A DNA stretch of 64,000 bases. It comes from Dromiciops gliroides. Its lineage: Eukaryota; Chordata; Mammalia; Microbiotheria; Microbiotheriidae. How positions within the stretch are numbered: the stretch's first letter is position 1; every line of letters begins with the position of its first letter. Location: positions 3,032,889 through 3,096,888 of the forward strand of contig NC_057867.1 of NCBI RefSeq assembly GCF_019393635.1. The letters run 5' to 3'. Both the position numbers and the translations under genes were made by a program. The notes below the pieces were generated by a model that saw only the letters and a program-made list of their open reading frames with translations, was not told where the DNA came from and made no database searches. This document shows positions 1 through 15,019 of this stretch, piece by piece.

Positions 1-600
1 ATTAAATAAGCCTGGGTGAAAGAGGGAGTTATAAAAATAATAGAAGATGACATCAAAGATAATGACAATACAGATACTATATATCAAAATCTATAGGATG
101 TAGCCAAAGATGTACACAGAAATAAATTTATAGCACTACATGTTCATACCAACAAGAAATCAAGGGAAAAAATTAACAGATTGAATTTGCACTTCAAAAA
201 TTTAAAACAACAAAGCAATATACTAAAAGAAAACAAAGAAAAATAATCAAGTTCAGAGCAGAGACCAATACAAAGGAACAAAAGAAAAGTGAAATTAATA
301 AATCTATGAACTTTTTGGGGAAACTATCAAAATTAATAAACAATTAGCCAATCACAAAAAAGAAAGCTCAAATCAAAATGAGAAATTAGAAAAAAGAGAT
401 AGCAATGGGGGCAAAAGAAATCAAGAAAATGCAGCTCTACAATAATTAACTGGAAAATCTAAAAGAAACAAATAATTAGACATGGAAGTATGATACCAAA
501 ATGAATAAGCAAAACCTAGATAACCTAAATAGACCAGTCTCAGAAGGAGAAATCAGATAGACCTTAAAAGACCAGGCCTATAAAAATTTGCTGGGCCTAG

Positions 601-747
601 GGGCAGCTAGGTGGCAGTGGATAAAGCACCAGCCCTGGATTCAGGAGGACCTGAGTTCAAATCCAGCCTCAGACACTTGATACTAGCTGTGTGACCTTGA
701 GCAAGTCACTTAACCCCCATTGCCGCCCCCCCCCCCCCCCACAAAAC
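601..747 (+). mobile_element. Mar/WSINE-type CORE-SINE
   Basis: Near full length: GGGCAGCTAGGTGGC head, CCTGAGTTCAAATCC box-B-like core and GCAAGTCACTTAACC end, followed by a long C homopolymer in place of the usual A tail. It is inserted in the old L1. Confidence 0.9.
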
Positions 748-796
748 CGTTTTGGAGAGAGTCCTGGAATTGGAGTAAGATGAAAACAATAGTAGT

Positions 797-952
797 GGGG
801 GGGGGGGCAGCTGGGTGGTGAAGTGGAGTACTGGCCCTGGATTCAGGAGGACCTGAGTTCAAAACCGGCCTCAGACACTTGACACTTACTAGCCAAGTGA
901 CCCTGGGCAAGTCAATTAACCCTCTATGCCCTGCCAAAAACAAAACAAAAAA
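797..952 (+). mobile_element. Mar/WSINE-type CORE-SINE with TSD
   Basis: Same family, with a C/A-rich tail (CCAAAAACAAAAC). It is flanked by AACAATAGTAG (785-795) and AACAACAGTAG (953-963), an 11-bp target duplication with one difference. Confidence 0.88.
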
Positions 953-1213
953 AACAACAGTAGTACCTAGTAGCTGGGGTTGTTAGAAGGATCAAGTGAG
1001 CTTTACATATGTAAAGTGTTTTGAGAACCCAAAAGTGCTCTATAAATGCTAGCAATTATTATTCTTAAAGTAAGACAACTGTTTCTATGAAGCTGATATT
1101 GTTTTAGTCCTTTAACCACATTAAGATAAAGCTGAGAAAGAAAACTGTAGATTCAGATTATTAATGAATATCAAGGCAAAAATATTCAGTAAAATTTCTG
1201 CAAATAGAATACA

Positions 1214-2005
1214 GCCTGGGGGAGGGACAGTTAGAAGCAAAACACTTTTAAGGAGAGAAAGGGTAAAAGAAGATAGAAAATAGAGTAAATATCATGGGGA
1301 GCGAATAAGATGGAGGGAAAGTTAACAATAGTAACTGAAAAAAATTTGAAGCAGAGGCAAGTGCAATGTAAGATGAGGATGAGGACGAGAATGATGAAGA
1401 TGGTACTTTGCTGAGCTGTTGTGAAGAAAATTCTTTGTCAGGTATAAGGTACTATATAAATGTTAACTATTATTGCTGTTGCAATAATCAACTTCATGAG
1501 TGTTTTGTAAGGAAATCTCCCTTTAAAGTACTACATAAATGTAGTTTACTATTAAAAAAAAAAAAAAGATGAGCAGGATGCTATCAGAAAAACCTGAAAA
1601 GACTTACATGAGCTGATGCAAAGTGAAATGTACTGTATACAAAATAACAGCAATAGTGTAAGATGATCTGCTGCAAATTACTTAATTATTTTCAGCAATG
1701 CAATGATCCAAGACAACTCTGAAGGACTTATGAAAAACGCAATCCATCTACAGAAAAAGAACTGATGGTACCTGAATACAGATTGAAGTACATTTTGTTG
1801 TTGTTGTTAGTTCCTTTTTCTAAAGTTTTTTTTTGTCTGCTATTTTGCACGACTGCACACGTATATCTTATATTGAATTGCTTGAGTTCTTAAGGGGGGT
1901 AGGGAGGGAGGAAGAGAATTTGGAACACAAAGTTTTAAAAATTGATGTTACAATTTGCTTTTACATGTAAGATGGGGGAAAATTCTAAAATAATTAATTA
2001 ATTTA
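1214..2005 (+). mobile_element. L1 3'-end insertion inside older L1
   Basis: The right part (about 1566-2005) is the marsupial L1 3' end, from the ORF2 C-terminal coding region through the 3' UTR. The left part (1214-1565) is unlike ORF2 and may be a 5' rearrangement or an earlier repeat. The whole block is flanked by AAATAGAATACA at 1202-1213 and 2006-2017, a perfect 12-bp duplication in the ORF2 of the host L1. Confidence 0.7.
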
Positions 2006-2160
2006 AAATAGAATACATCCATACATCAAAATAATTATCCATTGTGACCAAGTAAGATTTCTAACTAAAATTAAAAGGGTGGTTTAAAACCAGGAAAACA
2101 ATTACTATAATAAACCATATCAACAAGCGAAAAAAAAATAAACCCAGTATCATTGGAAAC

Positions 2161-2616
2161 AGGGAAACCTGTTAGGTGAAGCATCTTCGACCTTCAACAA
2201 CTTGGGTGCAAGGCTGGGAACACACCTGCGTACAACTACCTCGTCATGCCTCTTGGGCTTACCTAAAAATCTTTTAAAGAGTTTCTGTTTTCTGTATCAT
2301 TCCAAGGCCAACCTGCTGACCAGCACTGCAATCTGGCTGGTCCTCGGGTAATGGGCATACAGTCTGTCACTGGATCCATACCATACTCAAGTACGCCGAG
2401 GAAGTCACTCAAGTTGACCCTTATTCCACAATGATAGCTTTGAAATACTATGTTAAATTATAACTCTATACAACTATTATTTTACTAAAGGGGTTACAAA
2501 AATTTAATTTTTTAAATCTACCTTTTAAAGGTATTGATCAAAATCACAAATTTTTATTTACCACAGTTACAGTGTATTAGTTACATGGATTCAGTTATAC
2601 GAGGTCTAGTTCCTTC
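2161..2616. other. Unassigned sequence
   Basis: About 450 bp with balanced composition. I could not place it in a repeat family and no open frame is convincing. A processed pseudogene or old repeat is possible. Confidence 0.3.
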
Positions 2617-2760
2617 CACTGTTCTAATCCAACCATTTTGAGCACTCTCCCTATTATTGTGCTCTAGATGGGCTCCTGCTTGTCTATGTCTCTTTTAAAA
2701 TTTGGCACCCAGAACTGAACAGAATGCTCTAGATGTGGTCTGACTAGTGAAGGTGAGAAA
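2617..2760 (-). mobile_element. CR1/L3-type LINE relic
   Basis: The plus strand carries GGCACCCAGAACTGAAC and GATGTGGTCTGACTAG, a pair typical of the antisense of CR1/L3 3' regions in amniotes. Degraded. Confidence 0.5.
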
Positions 2761-2988
2761 GGGAGGAGAGTGTAGCCAGTGCAGGGATGATGGTCTGAGA
2801 AAGAACCAAAGTAGTGAGGGAAAAGTAGAATGACAATAGATTGTGATCAGAGAAAGGGATTTCAGAGTTCATGAACATAGAAGTGGTGCAATTGTGGGTG
2901 ATGGCAAAATCAAGGACATGACTATCCTGATAAGGTTGAGAAACTGGGAGGATAGGATGCTCAAAAGAGTATCGATATATATGTTGGG

Positions 2989-3118
2989 AGCAGCTAGGTG
3001 GTGTAGGGGATAAAGCACCAGCCCTGGATTCAGGAGGACCTGAGTTCAAATCTGACCTCAGACACTTGACCCTGACTATCTGTGTGACCCTGGGCAAGTC
3101 ACTTAACCCTCGTTGCCC
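2989..3118 (+). mobile_element. Mar/WSINE-type SINE, truncated in the core
   Basis: The head and core are present, but the usual ACTTACTAGC segment is altered. It ends at GTTGCCCT and passes directly into the (TA)n tract. Confidence 0.85.
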
Positions 3119-3120
<2 letters not shown>

Positions 3121-3200
<80 letters not shown>

Positions 3201-3232
3201 TGTATGTATGTATATATATGTATATGTGTATG

Positions 3233-3320
<88 letters not shown>
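3121..3320. repeat. (TA)n microsatellite with TG/TA core
   Basis: About 200 bp of alternating TA, interrupted in the middle (3185-3240) by TATG and TGTA units. It starts exactly at the 3' end of the SINE, so it probably grew from that tail. Long frames here read as Tyr-Ile repeats and are not genes. Confidence 0.97.
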
Positions 3321-3321
<1 letters not shown>

Positions 3322-3848
3322 CCCCAGTATGAGGGGAGGAGTTGGGAAAGAGAGGAAGACTGTCAGCCAGGCAATGAACTCTTTGAGGAAATAAGGGGAA
3401 TGTCCCGGAGGTCAGAGACAGCAATTGTCATTTGGATTGAGTGGTAGGATGTGGATTGAGTGTACATCAAAGGAAGAGAGGTTACTGAGTGATGGTGTTA
3501 TCAGGAGAGCCTAGAATTGGCAGTGGAGACTAAGGAATTATGCAAATTCCTCCACCTCACCCACTGAATTGAGGGGAATGAATAAAAATGCAGGAATGGA
3601 AAGTCAGGGAGGCCATGCCATCAGGAAGGAGCCAGATCTCAGTGAGAGCCAAAAGATAGGAGTGGGAAGAGTCCACAAAACATTCAACGGAAAGAAAAAT
3701 AGCAGGATAGTGACTTGTCCCAGAACCTTTTCCATTTGCATTCCATCAAACAAGATGAAAAGAATAAGCTTTATAATAATTACACTATTAATGAAGGTTA
3801 GTTAGGTGTTTTTGGCAACAGCATTAGGGTTGACTCACATTGGCTTTC
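3321..3848. other. Degraded sequence, no gene seen
   Basis: Purine-rich text with the look of an ancient unclassified mammalian repeat, similar in style to 2760-2980 and 19365-19900. No exon or promoter signal was recognised. Confidence 0.3.
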
Positions 3849-3856
3849 ATCTGAAG

Positions 3857-4034
3857 CAGGAATTCTTAACCTTTTTATGTCATTGAACCCCTGTGGCAGT
3901 CTAGTAAAACCTATGGATCCCTTCTCATAATATTTTTAAATACATCACATAAAATATGTGGGATGACAAAGGAAACCAATTAAATTGAGTAAAGTATTTT
4001 TTTAAGTCCATGGACTCTAGTTTAAGAACCCCTA
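3857..4034. mobile_element. Non-autonomous hAT (Charlie-like) MITE, complete
   Basis: Starts CAGGAATTCTTAACC and ends TTAAGAACCCCTA, imperfect terminal inverted repeats of the hAT-Charlie kind. An 8-bp duplication is still visible as ATCTGAAG (3849-3856) and ATCTCAAA (4035-4042), two differences. There is no coding capacity. A half-element of the same family lies at 41794-41960, and a split copy at about 50955 and 52740. Confidence 0.6.
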
Positions 4035-4079
4035 ATCTCAAACTTTTAATCATTTTTATGTGGGCGGCTAAGCCACATC

Positions 4080-4345
4080 CCGTACTTGAGCAATCGAGTT
4101 TGAGTTTTTAACCAAAGGACAGGACATCACCTTTGTCCCTGTCATATTTCATCTCATTCAAGAGTCAGCCCATTATTTTAGGCTATCAAAATTCTTTTTG
4201 GATCCCAATTTTCTCTTTTGAATCCTCCTCTAATCCTTGAACCATCCACAAACTTGAAGAGCAATCTTCCTATTGCTTCAACATGTTCATTAAGGACTAG
4301 TCTAAATAGCACAGAACTAAGGACAAAAGCCCTGTAGTTCACTAT
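4080..4345 (-). mobile_element. CR1/L3-type LINE relic
   Basis: The plus strand reads as the antisense of a CR1/L3 3' region, including the '...ACTAGTCTAAATAGCACAG...' stretch common in these relics. Diverged. Confidence 0.4.
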
Positions 4346-4377
4346 TACATGCATCCCTACCCTAATAATAGCAGCTA

Positions 4378-4612
4378 ACATTTTCATAGTGCTTCCTATG
4401 TGCCAGGCACTGTGCTAAATGCTTTACAATGATTATCTCATTTGAACCTCACAGCTATTATTATCCCCATTTTACAGTTTGAGAAATGGAGGCAGACAGA
4501 TTTGGTGACTTGCCCAAGGTCACACAGCTAATGATTGTAAAAGGACCCATTTGAAATTAGGTCTTCCTGACTGGAGGCCCAGTGCTTTATCCACTGTGCC
4601 ACCTGGTTGCCT
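4378..4612 (-). mobile_element. MIR/Ther-1 CORE-SINE
   Basis: Antisense MIR hallmarks in order: TATGTGCCAGGCACTGTGC, ATCCCCATTTTACAG, GACTTGCCCAAGGTCACAC and CAGTGCTTTATCCACTGTGCC. Nearly full length. Confidence 0.85.
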
Positions 4613-5065
4613 AAAGGTTGACTTTGATTAGTCATTATGACTACAACCATTCTTTAGATATAGTCTTGGAAGGAATTTATTGTTTTCATTAATGAAATAT
4701 TCTTGTTAATTGAGAACTCCCATAAATATTTTACATGGGCTATCAATTTTCAAGTAATCATAATACAATAAATTACACTGAACATTCAAACCATGTAGAA
4801 CATAATTTAATCTTTCAAAGGTGATTAAGTTACTCTAGTATCCCTCAGTAATGTAGGGTCTCTTTATTTGGGGGAGGAGGTGCAAAACTCTTGGTGTGGA
4901 AATTCCCTTCACCAGTGCTGGTCAGAGCAACTCATCTGCACCTTACAGTCTTACATGGAGGTTGTCTGGGAGCCCTGAAAGGTTCTGTGGCTTGCCCGGG
5001 GTCACCCAGTCAATGTATTTGAGGCAGGACTTGAGTGCAGGTCTGCCTGATTCCTTCCTTCCTTC

Positions 5066-5074
5066 ATATCTATC

Positions 5075-5135
<61 letters not shown>

Positions 5136-5136
5136 C
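5066..5136. repeat. (ATCT)n tetranucleotide microsatellite
   Basis: About 17 uninterrupted ATCT units bordered by CTTC repeats on the left. It adjoins the 3' end of the minus-strand L1 that starts at about 5141. Confidence 0.97.
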
Positions 5137-5140
5137 CTAT

Positions 5141-5955
5141 TAAAAAATTTCCCCAAGTTACATGTATAAAGAAATTTTCAAATCAATTTTTAAAACTCTT
5201 GTGTTCCAAATTCTTTTCCTCCCTCCCTCCCCACCCGTCTTAAGAACTCAAGCAATTCAATGTTATACATGTGCAGTCATGCAAAACATTCCCACATTAG
5301 TCCAGTTGTGAAAGAAAACAGACAAAAAAACTTTAGAATGAGGAACTAACAAAAAAAAATTATGCTTCAATCTGTATTCAGATACCATCAGATCTTTCTC
5401 TGCAGATGGATTGCATTTTTCATAAGACCTTCTGATAGCATCCTGCTCATCATTTCTTACAGCACAATAGTGTTCCATCCTAATCTCATCCCACAATTTG
5501 TTCAGCCATTCCCCAACTGATGGGCTTCCCCCAAATTTTGAATTCAACTTTTTTTAATCTCTTTTAGGATACCAACCTAGTAGCAGTACTGCTAGGTCGA
5601 AGAGTATGCATGGTTTTATAGCCCCTTAGTCATAGTTCCAAATTGCTCTACAGAATGTTTGAATCAGTTTACAACTTTACCAAGAGTGTATTAATGTCTC
5701 ATTTTCCCCATATCCCCCACAACATTTGTCATTTTCCTCTGCTGTCCTATTATGAGTGTGTAAGTTATTCCCTCTTTGAGCCAATTCTGACGAAAGTAAG
5801 GTTCACTCACTCCTCCACACCTTTCCCATCTTCCCCTCCACTCCATAAGCTATTTCTTGCTTCTTTTATGTGAGATACTTTACCCCATTCCACCTCTCCC
5901 TTTCCCTTTCTCCCGGTGCATTCTTCTCCCCCACCTTAATTTTATTTTTTTAAAG
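5141..5955 (-). mobile_element. L1 LINE 3' part
   Basis: On the minus strand the frame at 5263-5547 contains SVGEWLNKLWDEIRMEHYCAVRNDEQD, the L1 ORF2 C-terminus, followed by the 3' UTR. Upstream ORF2 text continues to about 5765. 5770-5955 is C/T-rich sequence found with marsupial L1s. Confidence 0.8.
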
Positions 5956-5965
5956 AAATAAACAT

Positions 5966-6045
5966 GGGGGCAGTTAGGTGGCACAATGGACAAAGCACCA
6001 GTCCTGGACCCAAGAGGACCCGAGCCCAAATCCAAGGTCTGCCTG
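5966..6045 (+). mobile_element. Truncated Mar/WSINE-type SINE
   Basis: Only the first ~80 bp of the SINE are recognisable (GGGGCAGTTAGGTGGCAC to GAGCCCAAATCC). It ends beside the CpG-rich block. Confidence 0.75.
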
Positions 6046-6179
6046 ATTCCAAAACAGGCCCACTAGAGCTGCCTCTAAGGAGCCTTATGACGACCCTCAT
6101 TTACCAAGAGTACTTTATACCAGTAGACTGCCACAGTCAAGAGCCTGACAAGTAGCCAGTGGGCCCCTAGGGAGCCCCG

Positions 6180-6990
6180 CCCCCCCCTCCTCGCCAGTCC
6201 CGCCTCCTGATGTCATCAGGTTGAAGAAGGCTGCTTTTAGGACACGAAGTCCTTGGAGCTAAAATACCCGTGAAGCTCTACCTTTCAACTGCCCAAAATG
6301 ATGCTCCCCCTCCATTGTGGACGCTTCGGGATCACCAGCACCTAGAATAAGAACGGCACACTTGAACTGGGCTTCCCTTAGAGGGGCCCTGGCCCACCCC
6401 TCAGGCCCCGCCCCTCAGGCCTCCCCAGGCCAGCCGCCCCTCAGGCCCCCGAGCCAATTACCCCTTAAATACCACCCCGCCTCCCCTCAGGCCCCCTCTC
6501 CCCTCTGGCCGCCCCTCAGGCCCTGTGTGGCCCTGGTACGGTACTGGAAGAGAGCCGGCACACCTGCGCGTGTGGAGGCCTTGATGGGAGAAGGCAGGGC
6601 GAATATGCCGCCAAGGAAAGCAAGGGAGCAGGAGGAGGGTCCCGCCCAGGGCCCTGGGCAGCCTCTCTTCAGTCACGGCCAAGGCTACTTCGAACGTTCT
6701 AATGGTGCCAGGTAACCTTTTGTTGGACGGTGCAGAGGAACGCGCAATGATTGGGCGGCCGGCTTGGCATGCCGCTTCCTCATTGGTTAAGGCGCCCCAC
6801 CATCCCGCCCCTTCTTTTCAGCCATCGATTGGTGGAGAATCCTCCAATCGGGCCTCGTATTTCTCCCGCTCTCAGGGCTCTTGCCTCTCTGAGCAGCCAC
6901 GCCTCCAGTGAACCTGCCTCAGGAAGGGGGGAGGGGAGAGAGGGGGGGAGGGGCCGAAGGGGGGAGGGGGGAGGGGGAAAGGGAAGTAGC
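6180..6990. promoter_or_regulatory. CpG-rich promoter-like block; candidate TEX11 5' end
   Basis: Dense in CpG and free of recognisable repeats. It holds three inverted CCAAT boxes (ATTGG at 6750, 6782 and 6828) and two direct ones (6454, 6844), plus five copies of CCCTCAGGC, which fits the AP-2 consensus SCCTSRGGS, between 6398 and 6521. In human, the TEX11 5' end is the neighbour of the SLC7A3 3' end on the same strand, so this is the expected place for the TEX11 promoter. I found no TEX11 coding exon, and the direction of transcription is not shown by the sequence. Open frames here are GC-rich and not recognisable. Confidence 0.45.
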
Positions 6991-7576
6991 GGGAGAGTGT
7001 ATCCAAACAGGCTGCCCAGGAGCCACTGTCCTACACACCCCAGCCCTCATTCCCTTCCTCACCAGCCAGCCACCTTCCTGACAGACTCACCAGCTGACTG
7101 AGCTCCTATGGGCCTCCCACCCCTGCATTGACCTCCTCAGCCTCCCTCTGGGAGACCTCCTGGTCACCTGTCTGCCTGCAAGTTGCCCCCCAGGGCCTTG
7201 CACTTAGAGAGGCAGGGACCAAGCCAGGCCCTCAGCCTGAGGACTGAGGTGGAGGGTAGAGAGCAAGCCAGAGGCCCCTGATCATCCTATACCAGAAGGG
7301 CCTAGAGGAGTTCTGCAGAAACAAAGGGAGGCTAGCCCATGATGTCAATAGGCTCAGGCATGACTCTCACAGGCAATGTCTCTCACATTGAGGCTTCCAG
7401 AATTTCAACCCCTCCATCCAGACATTTCCAACTTGCGCAATTCTTGCCCATATCGAAATTCAAGACATGGGTATCTATAGGCTCTTAGGCCTGTTCTAGT
7501 CAAGGCACTGGAAATATTAAAGACACAAAAGAAAAACATTCTGCCCTGAAGGGCTTCCCTTCTTACATTCTCTTTT

Positions 7577-7728
7577 TCGTTTGTTTGTTTTGCAGGGCAA
7601 TGAGGGTTAAGTGACTTGCCCAGGGTCACACAGCCAGTAAGTGTCAAGTGTCTGAGGCCAGATTTGAACTCAGGTCATCCTGAATCCAGGGCCAGTGCTT
7701 TATCCACTTCACTACCCAGCTGCTCTCC
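7577..7728 (-). mobile_element. Mar/WSINE-type SINE
   Basis: Full-length antisense copy (GGGCAATGAGGGTTAAG ... CCAGCTGCTC). The tail has become a GTTT-rich stretch on the left. Confidence 0.9.
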
Positions 7729-8984
7729 CCATTCTACTCTCTTAAAGATTTCCTGGCTGGAGTATTTTAGGTCTCTTCTTGCACACATACACAACAGCTG
7801 ACTTTATAACCATCATGCATTTTTCCATTGCACCTTCAGGCATCTGCAACCAGAATTTGCAATTGGGATTCTTCTGAGATTGTGCTGTTAATACACTCCA
7901 TTCAAAGCTGTATTACATTGGTGGGAAACTGGTGTTTGTGTATGGGAGAGGGTTAAAAGCACTGAGGTTTATGATCAAACTCATTGGACCCAGCACCTGG
8001 CACAGTCAGTGCTTCCTACAGGCTCATTGGCTGACCACTGACAACAGTCCTGAGAGGTAGGTCTTCTGCCCATTTTATAGATAAAATAAAGGCTTAGAAA
8101 GATTAAGGGCCTTGGCCAGGGCTCCTAATTAACAGAGGTTAGAGTTGAGAGGGTCAGACTTTCCCAGGTTTAAGAGAAGTTTTAAACTGCAGGGTCTTTC
8201 CTGACTCTACTTCCACTAAAAGTGTGCCTCTTTGCATCACTCAGTTGTGAAAGGGCCCCTGGCTGAGCAAGGCTTACAGAACAAGAACTGTCTTTGGTTC
8301 AGTCGATCATGTCACAAGGTAGAACTTCACAGGGGTAAGCAGATCAGACACCTGGGGAGAGGAAAGGGCTCATCCTCTCTGAAATGGGGGGGAGGGGAGA
8401 ACAGAAAAGAGACAGAGAGCTTTCTTGTACCCTGGAGGACCTCCTTCTAACTCAGGATTACAGGGTGGGGGGGGAAGCCTTGGGAACTAGCAGTGGAGAA
8501 TGTAACCTTTGGCAATCCCTTCAATCCTGTCTGCAAACTAAGTACTGAGGAGGGCTGGGCTGAGTTGGGGGTGCTAGACTGCCCCCCCCAAATATCACCT
8601 CCTTCCCTTCTGATCACTTATGAGGAGGTCCTCACCTTGCTGAAACTCAAGCTTCACACAGCTTTCATGTAGGAGCTGGAACTATTCAAGCCCTCTAAAG
8701 TTTCTGCTCTAAATCTATGATCTTAATTTCCATGTTAAAATATGTTCAGGTACTGACTAAACTCTCCAGGGCCTCCAAGGAGTCAGGTGACTCATTTGGT
8801 CAAGAGTGATTGCAAACACAGCTCCAGAATTCCCAAGTTTCTAGGCACTGAGCTAGTAGCATTGGAAAGTACCAACAGAAAAGTATAAACAAAGTGGGGA
8901 ATGTGTTGGATAGGTAAAAAAAGAAAGAAAAACAGAGGAGGGAAAAGGGAGAGAAGGGGAGAGAAGAAGCAATTAATTATATAG
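7729..8984. other. Largely unique sequence between the CpG block and SLC7A3
   Basis: No repeat family covers most of it, apart from a short MIR-like stretch near 8040-8130. No open frame or splice pattern looks like a gene. Confidence 0.3.
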
Positions 8985-9215
8985 TACCTACTATGTCTCA
9001 GGCACTGTGCTAAGTGTTATTTCATTGGATCCTTACAGCAACCCTATGAAGTAATGGTTGTTAGCATCTCCATTTTACAGTTGAAGAAACTGGTAGACAG
9101 AGGTCAAGTGACTTGCCCAGGGTCACACAGCTTACAGGAGGTGAATCTGAATGTGAACTCCAGTTTTCCCAATTCCAGGCCCAGCACTCTATCCACTGTG
9201 TCACGAGCAGCTACT
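8985..9215 (-). mobile_element. MIR/Ther-1 CORE-SINE
   Basis: Antisense MIR: CTACTATGTCTCAGGCACTG, CATTTTACAGTTGAAGAAAC, GACTTGCCCAGGGTCACAC, CACTCTATCCACTGTG. It lies about 650 bp past the SLC7A3 poly(A) site. Confidence 0.85.
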
Positions 9216-9867
9216 ATGCATATGATACCCAAACCATGGGTTGTCTGGCTATTCCCTAGCATAAGCGGGTATGGTGATGGGGAAGGAAGGACCTGGGAAG
9301 ACTAAGCATTACAGGTGAAGCTATTAATGAAGATGAAGTGGTTGGTGGTACGACCTTGGGTTGAAAAAAATGGAAGCGACTAAAAGAAATGTAGTTCGAG
9401 TCAATGGCATTAGATCTGGCTGAAACCTTCTTCCCAACTGCTCAGCTCCAGGCTGAGAGCCTGCTTTCCTCCAATATGGCTCAAGACCAGGAAAACCTGC
9501 TCAGCTGAGCTCTGAGGAAATCCTTGACCATTTGTGACCCAACCAGTGGCTGAACAGCCTTAGAGCAGCACAGAATGAGGTGGATGGCCAGAGACCCAAA
9601 TCACAAAAGAACTGTCCTCTCCTCCCTCTGTGAGTGAAAAGGCCCCAAGGCCCCAGCCTTCAAGGTTTATGTCTGGAGGGTATGTCTTCCTTGATCTGTT
9701 TGCCCTTGGGCTTAGGACATATGGAGCCTCGGCTCCAAGATGCCTATGTCTAAGGACAGCTGATTCCCTCCTTGGTTTGGGGAGTGCTGAGTTCCAGGCA
9801 CCAGTATGCCTGAGAGGTAAGAAAAAAGGGAAGGGGGAGAACTCAGAGAAGAGGATACACAGTTCCT

Positions 9868-10166
9868 GCTCTTATTTTCCTCTGTTTAATTCAAAAAGCT
9901 CACAAAGTAGACAAGACCATAAAAACAGGTCAGACAAGAAACAGCAAAAGGTCAATCCTTCAATCACAATAAATACAGTTCTGTATAAGAACCCCCCCCC
10001 CTTACCCTTCCAGGGAGCCAATGAGAGATACCCCCAGGCCTCATGACCCACCTGGCCCAATAGCAGCCCAAGTCCCCTATGACCCAAGAAGAGGAGTTGA
10101 GCAAGAACGCAAAAACAGAGGCAATCTCCAGTGTTGGGTTGACAGTCTCTCTCCAGGCTGTGCGAG
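9868..10166 (-). other. SLC7A3: SLC7A3 3' UTR and poly(A) signal
   Basis: About 300 nt follow the stop codon on the minus strand without repeats. An ATTAAA signal (plus-strand TTTAAT at 9885-9890) is followed by AGAGGAAAATAAGAG, so cleavage is expected near 9865-9875. No stronger AATAAA is present between the stop and this point. The UTR contains a short C/G homopolymer near 9992-10001. Confidence 0.6.
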
Positions 10167-14036
<3,870 letters not shown>

Positions 14037-15019
14037 TCAGAAATGAGAAGATTGCAGTTTCCCTTCACAAAGGAACTAATTCGCAAGGTTACGATAAACA
14101 GAGGCCACCTGAGTGGAAGAGAGGCTCACCCCCCTCCAGTGAAGGAAAGCTGCCAGGGCCTGGCTGGGCCTCGAGTCTGTGGCCCGGAGCTGGCTGGGGC
14201 AGCCAGCAGCAGACCTGGCCCAACACTCCCTGCCCCGGGCTCGATCCAAAACAGCAGGTCAAGACCTGGCAATCTCCCCTGCTCTCCCTCCCCTCCCGGC
14301 CATAAAAACTTGACTGTTCACAGGCTCCAGACTCCAGGGGGAAGGGGGCTGCTCTCCCTAACTTGGGGGAGGGGGAGTCTTCATTTGGCCAAAGAGAGTC
14401 AGTGGCGCGTTAGGACAGCTGACCTCGCTGGACTCCAGGTCCCCAGAGTCCTCCGGCTCTCCACCCCATCCCTTCAATTCTCACCTTCAGCATCGGAGAT
14501 TGGATCAGCAGAGGCCAACACCCAAGCCTCAAAAGGGCTCTCGGTCCACCTTCAGGGCAAGATGATAAGCTCCCAGCCCCTCCCCACCCCCGCTAGGGTT
14601 CAATGGGCGTGGCTCCAAACTGAGTGGAAGGGGAAGGGAAGGTGGCAAAGCCAAGGAGTGAACGAAAACAGACCCTCGTCCCCCAACCCCGGATGGGCCG
14701 GGAGTTGCCAGAGCTTGAGGTGAGGAGATGGTCCATTCCTTGACCCCCACCCCCCACCCCAGTCACCAGCCTCTGCATCAGCCTACATTGGGAGGGCAGG
14801 GAGTGGGGGAGGAGGTGGGGCTTGGGCACTAAGTCTCAAAACCAGAGGGGGAGCGAAGGGAGTAGGGGCTCTAGCCCGCCAGCAACAGGTCCCGGCCCGG
14901 CAGATGCAACAGCACGGCATGTCGGGGCTTCAGGAAAGCCCTGGGCAGGGCAGAGCAGGGCAGGGCAAGGCAGAGCATCCCACCCCAGCCCACCGACTAG
15001 CCCTCGGCAGCACACTTAC

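Larger units (their letters stand above)
1..2160 (+). mobile_element. Old L1 LINE, ORF2 body, interrupted
   Basis: Pieces of L1 ORF2 in order: 1-600 (the frame near 100-180 reads DVAKDVHRNKFIALHVHTNKK, like the L1 region AKAVIRGKFIALNAHIRK), 1120-1213 (matching L1 ...NIDAKILNKILANRIQ) and 2018-2160 (the ...HHDQVGFIPGMQGW... region). Between them lie two SINEs (601-747, 797-952), MIR-like sequence and a later L1 insertion at 1214-2005. Several in-frame stops and indels mark it as old. Confidence 0.7.

Noticed and set aside
2744-3424. Long frames of Tyr-Ile repeats
   Set aside because: Translation of a (TA)n microsatellite and the SINE beside it.
5041-5136. Regular spacing as a CRISPR-like array
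   Set aside because: Simple tetranucleotide repeat without spacers; this is a vertebrate genome.
6317-6715. 132-codon frame in the CpG block
   Set aside because: GC-rich composition keeps frames open; no domain and no conserved start context.
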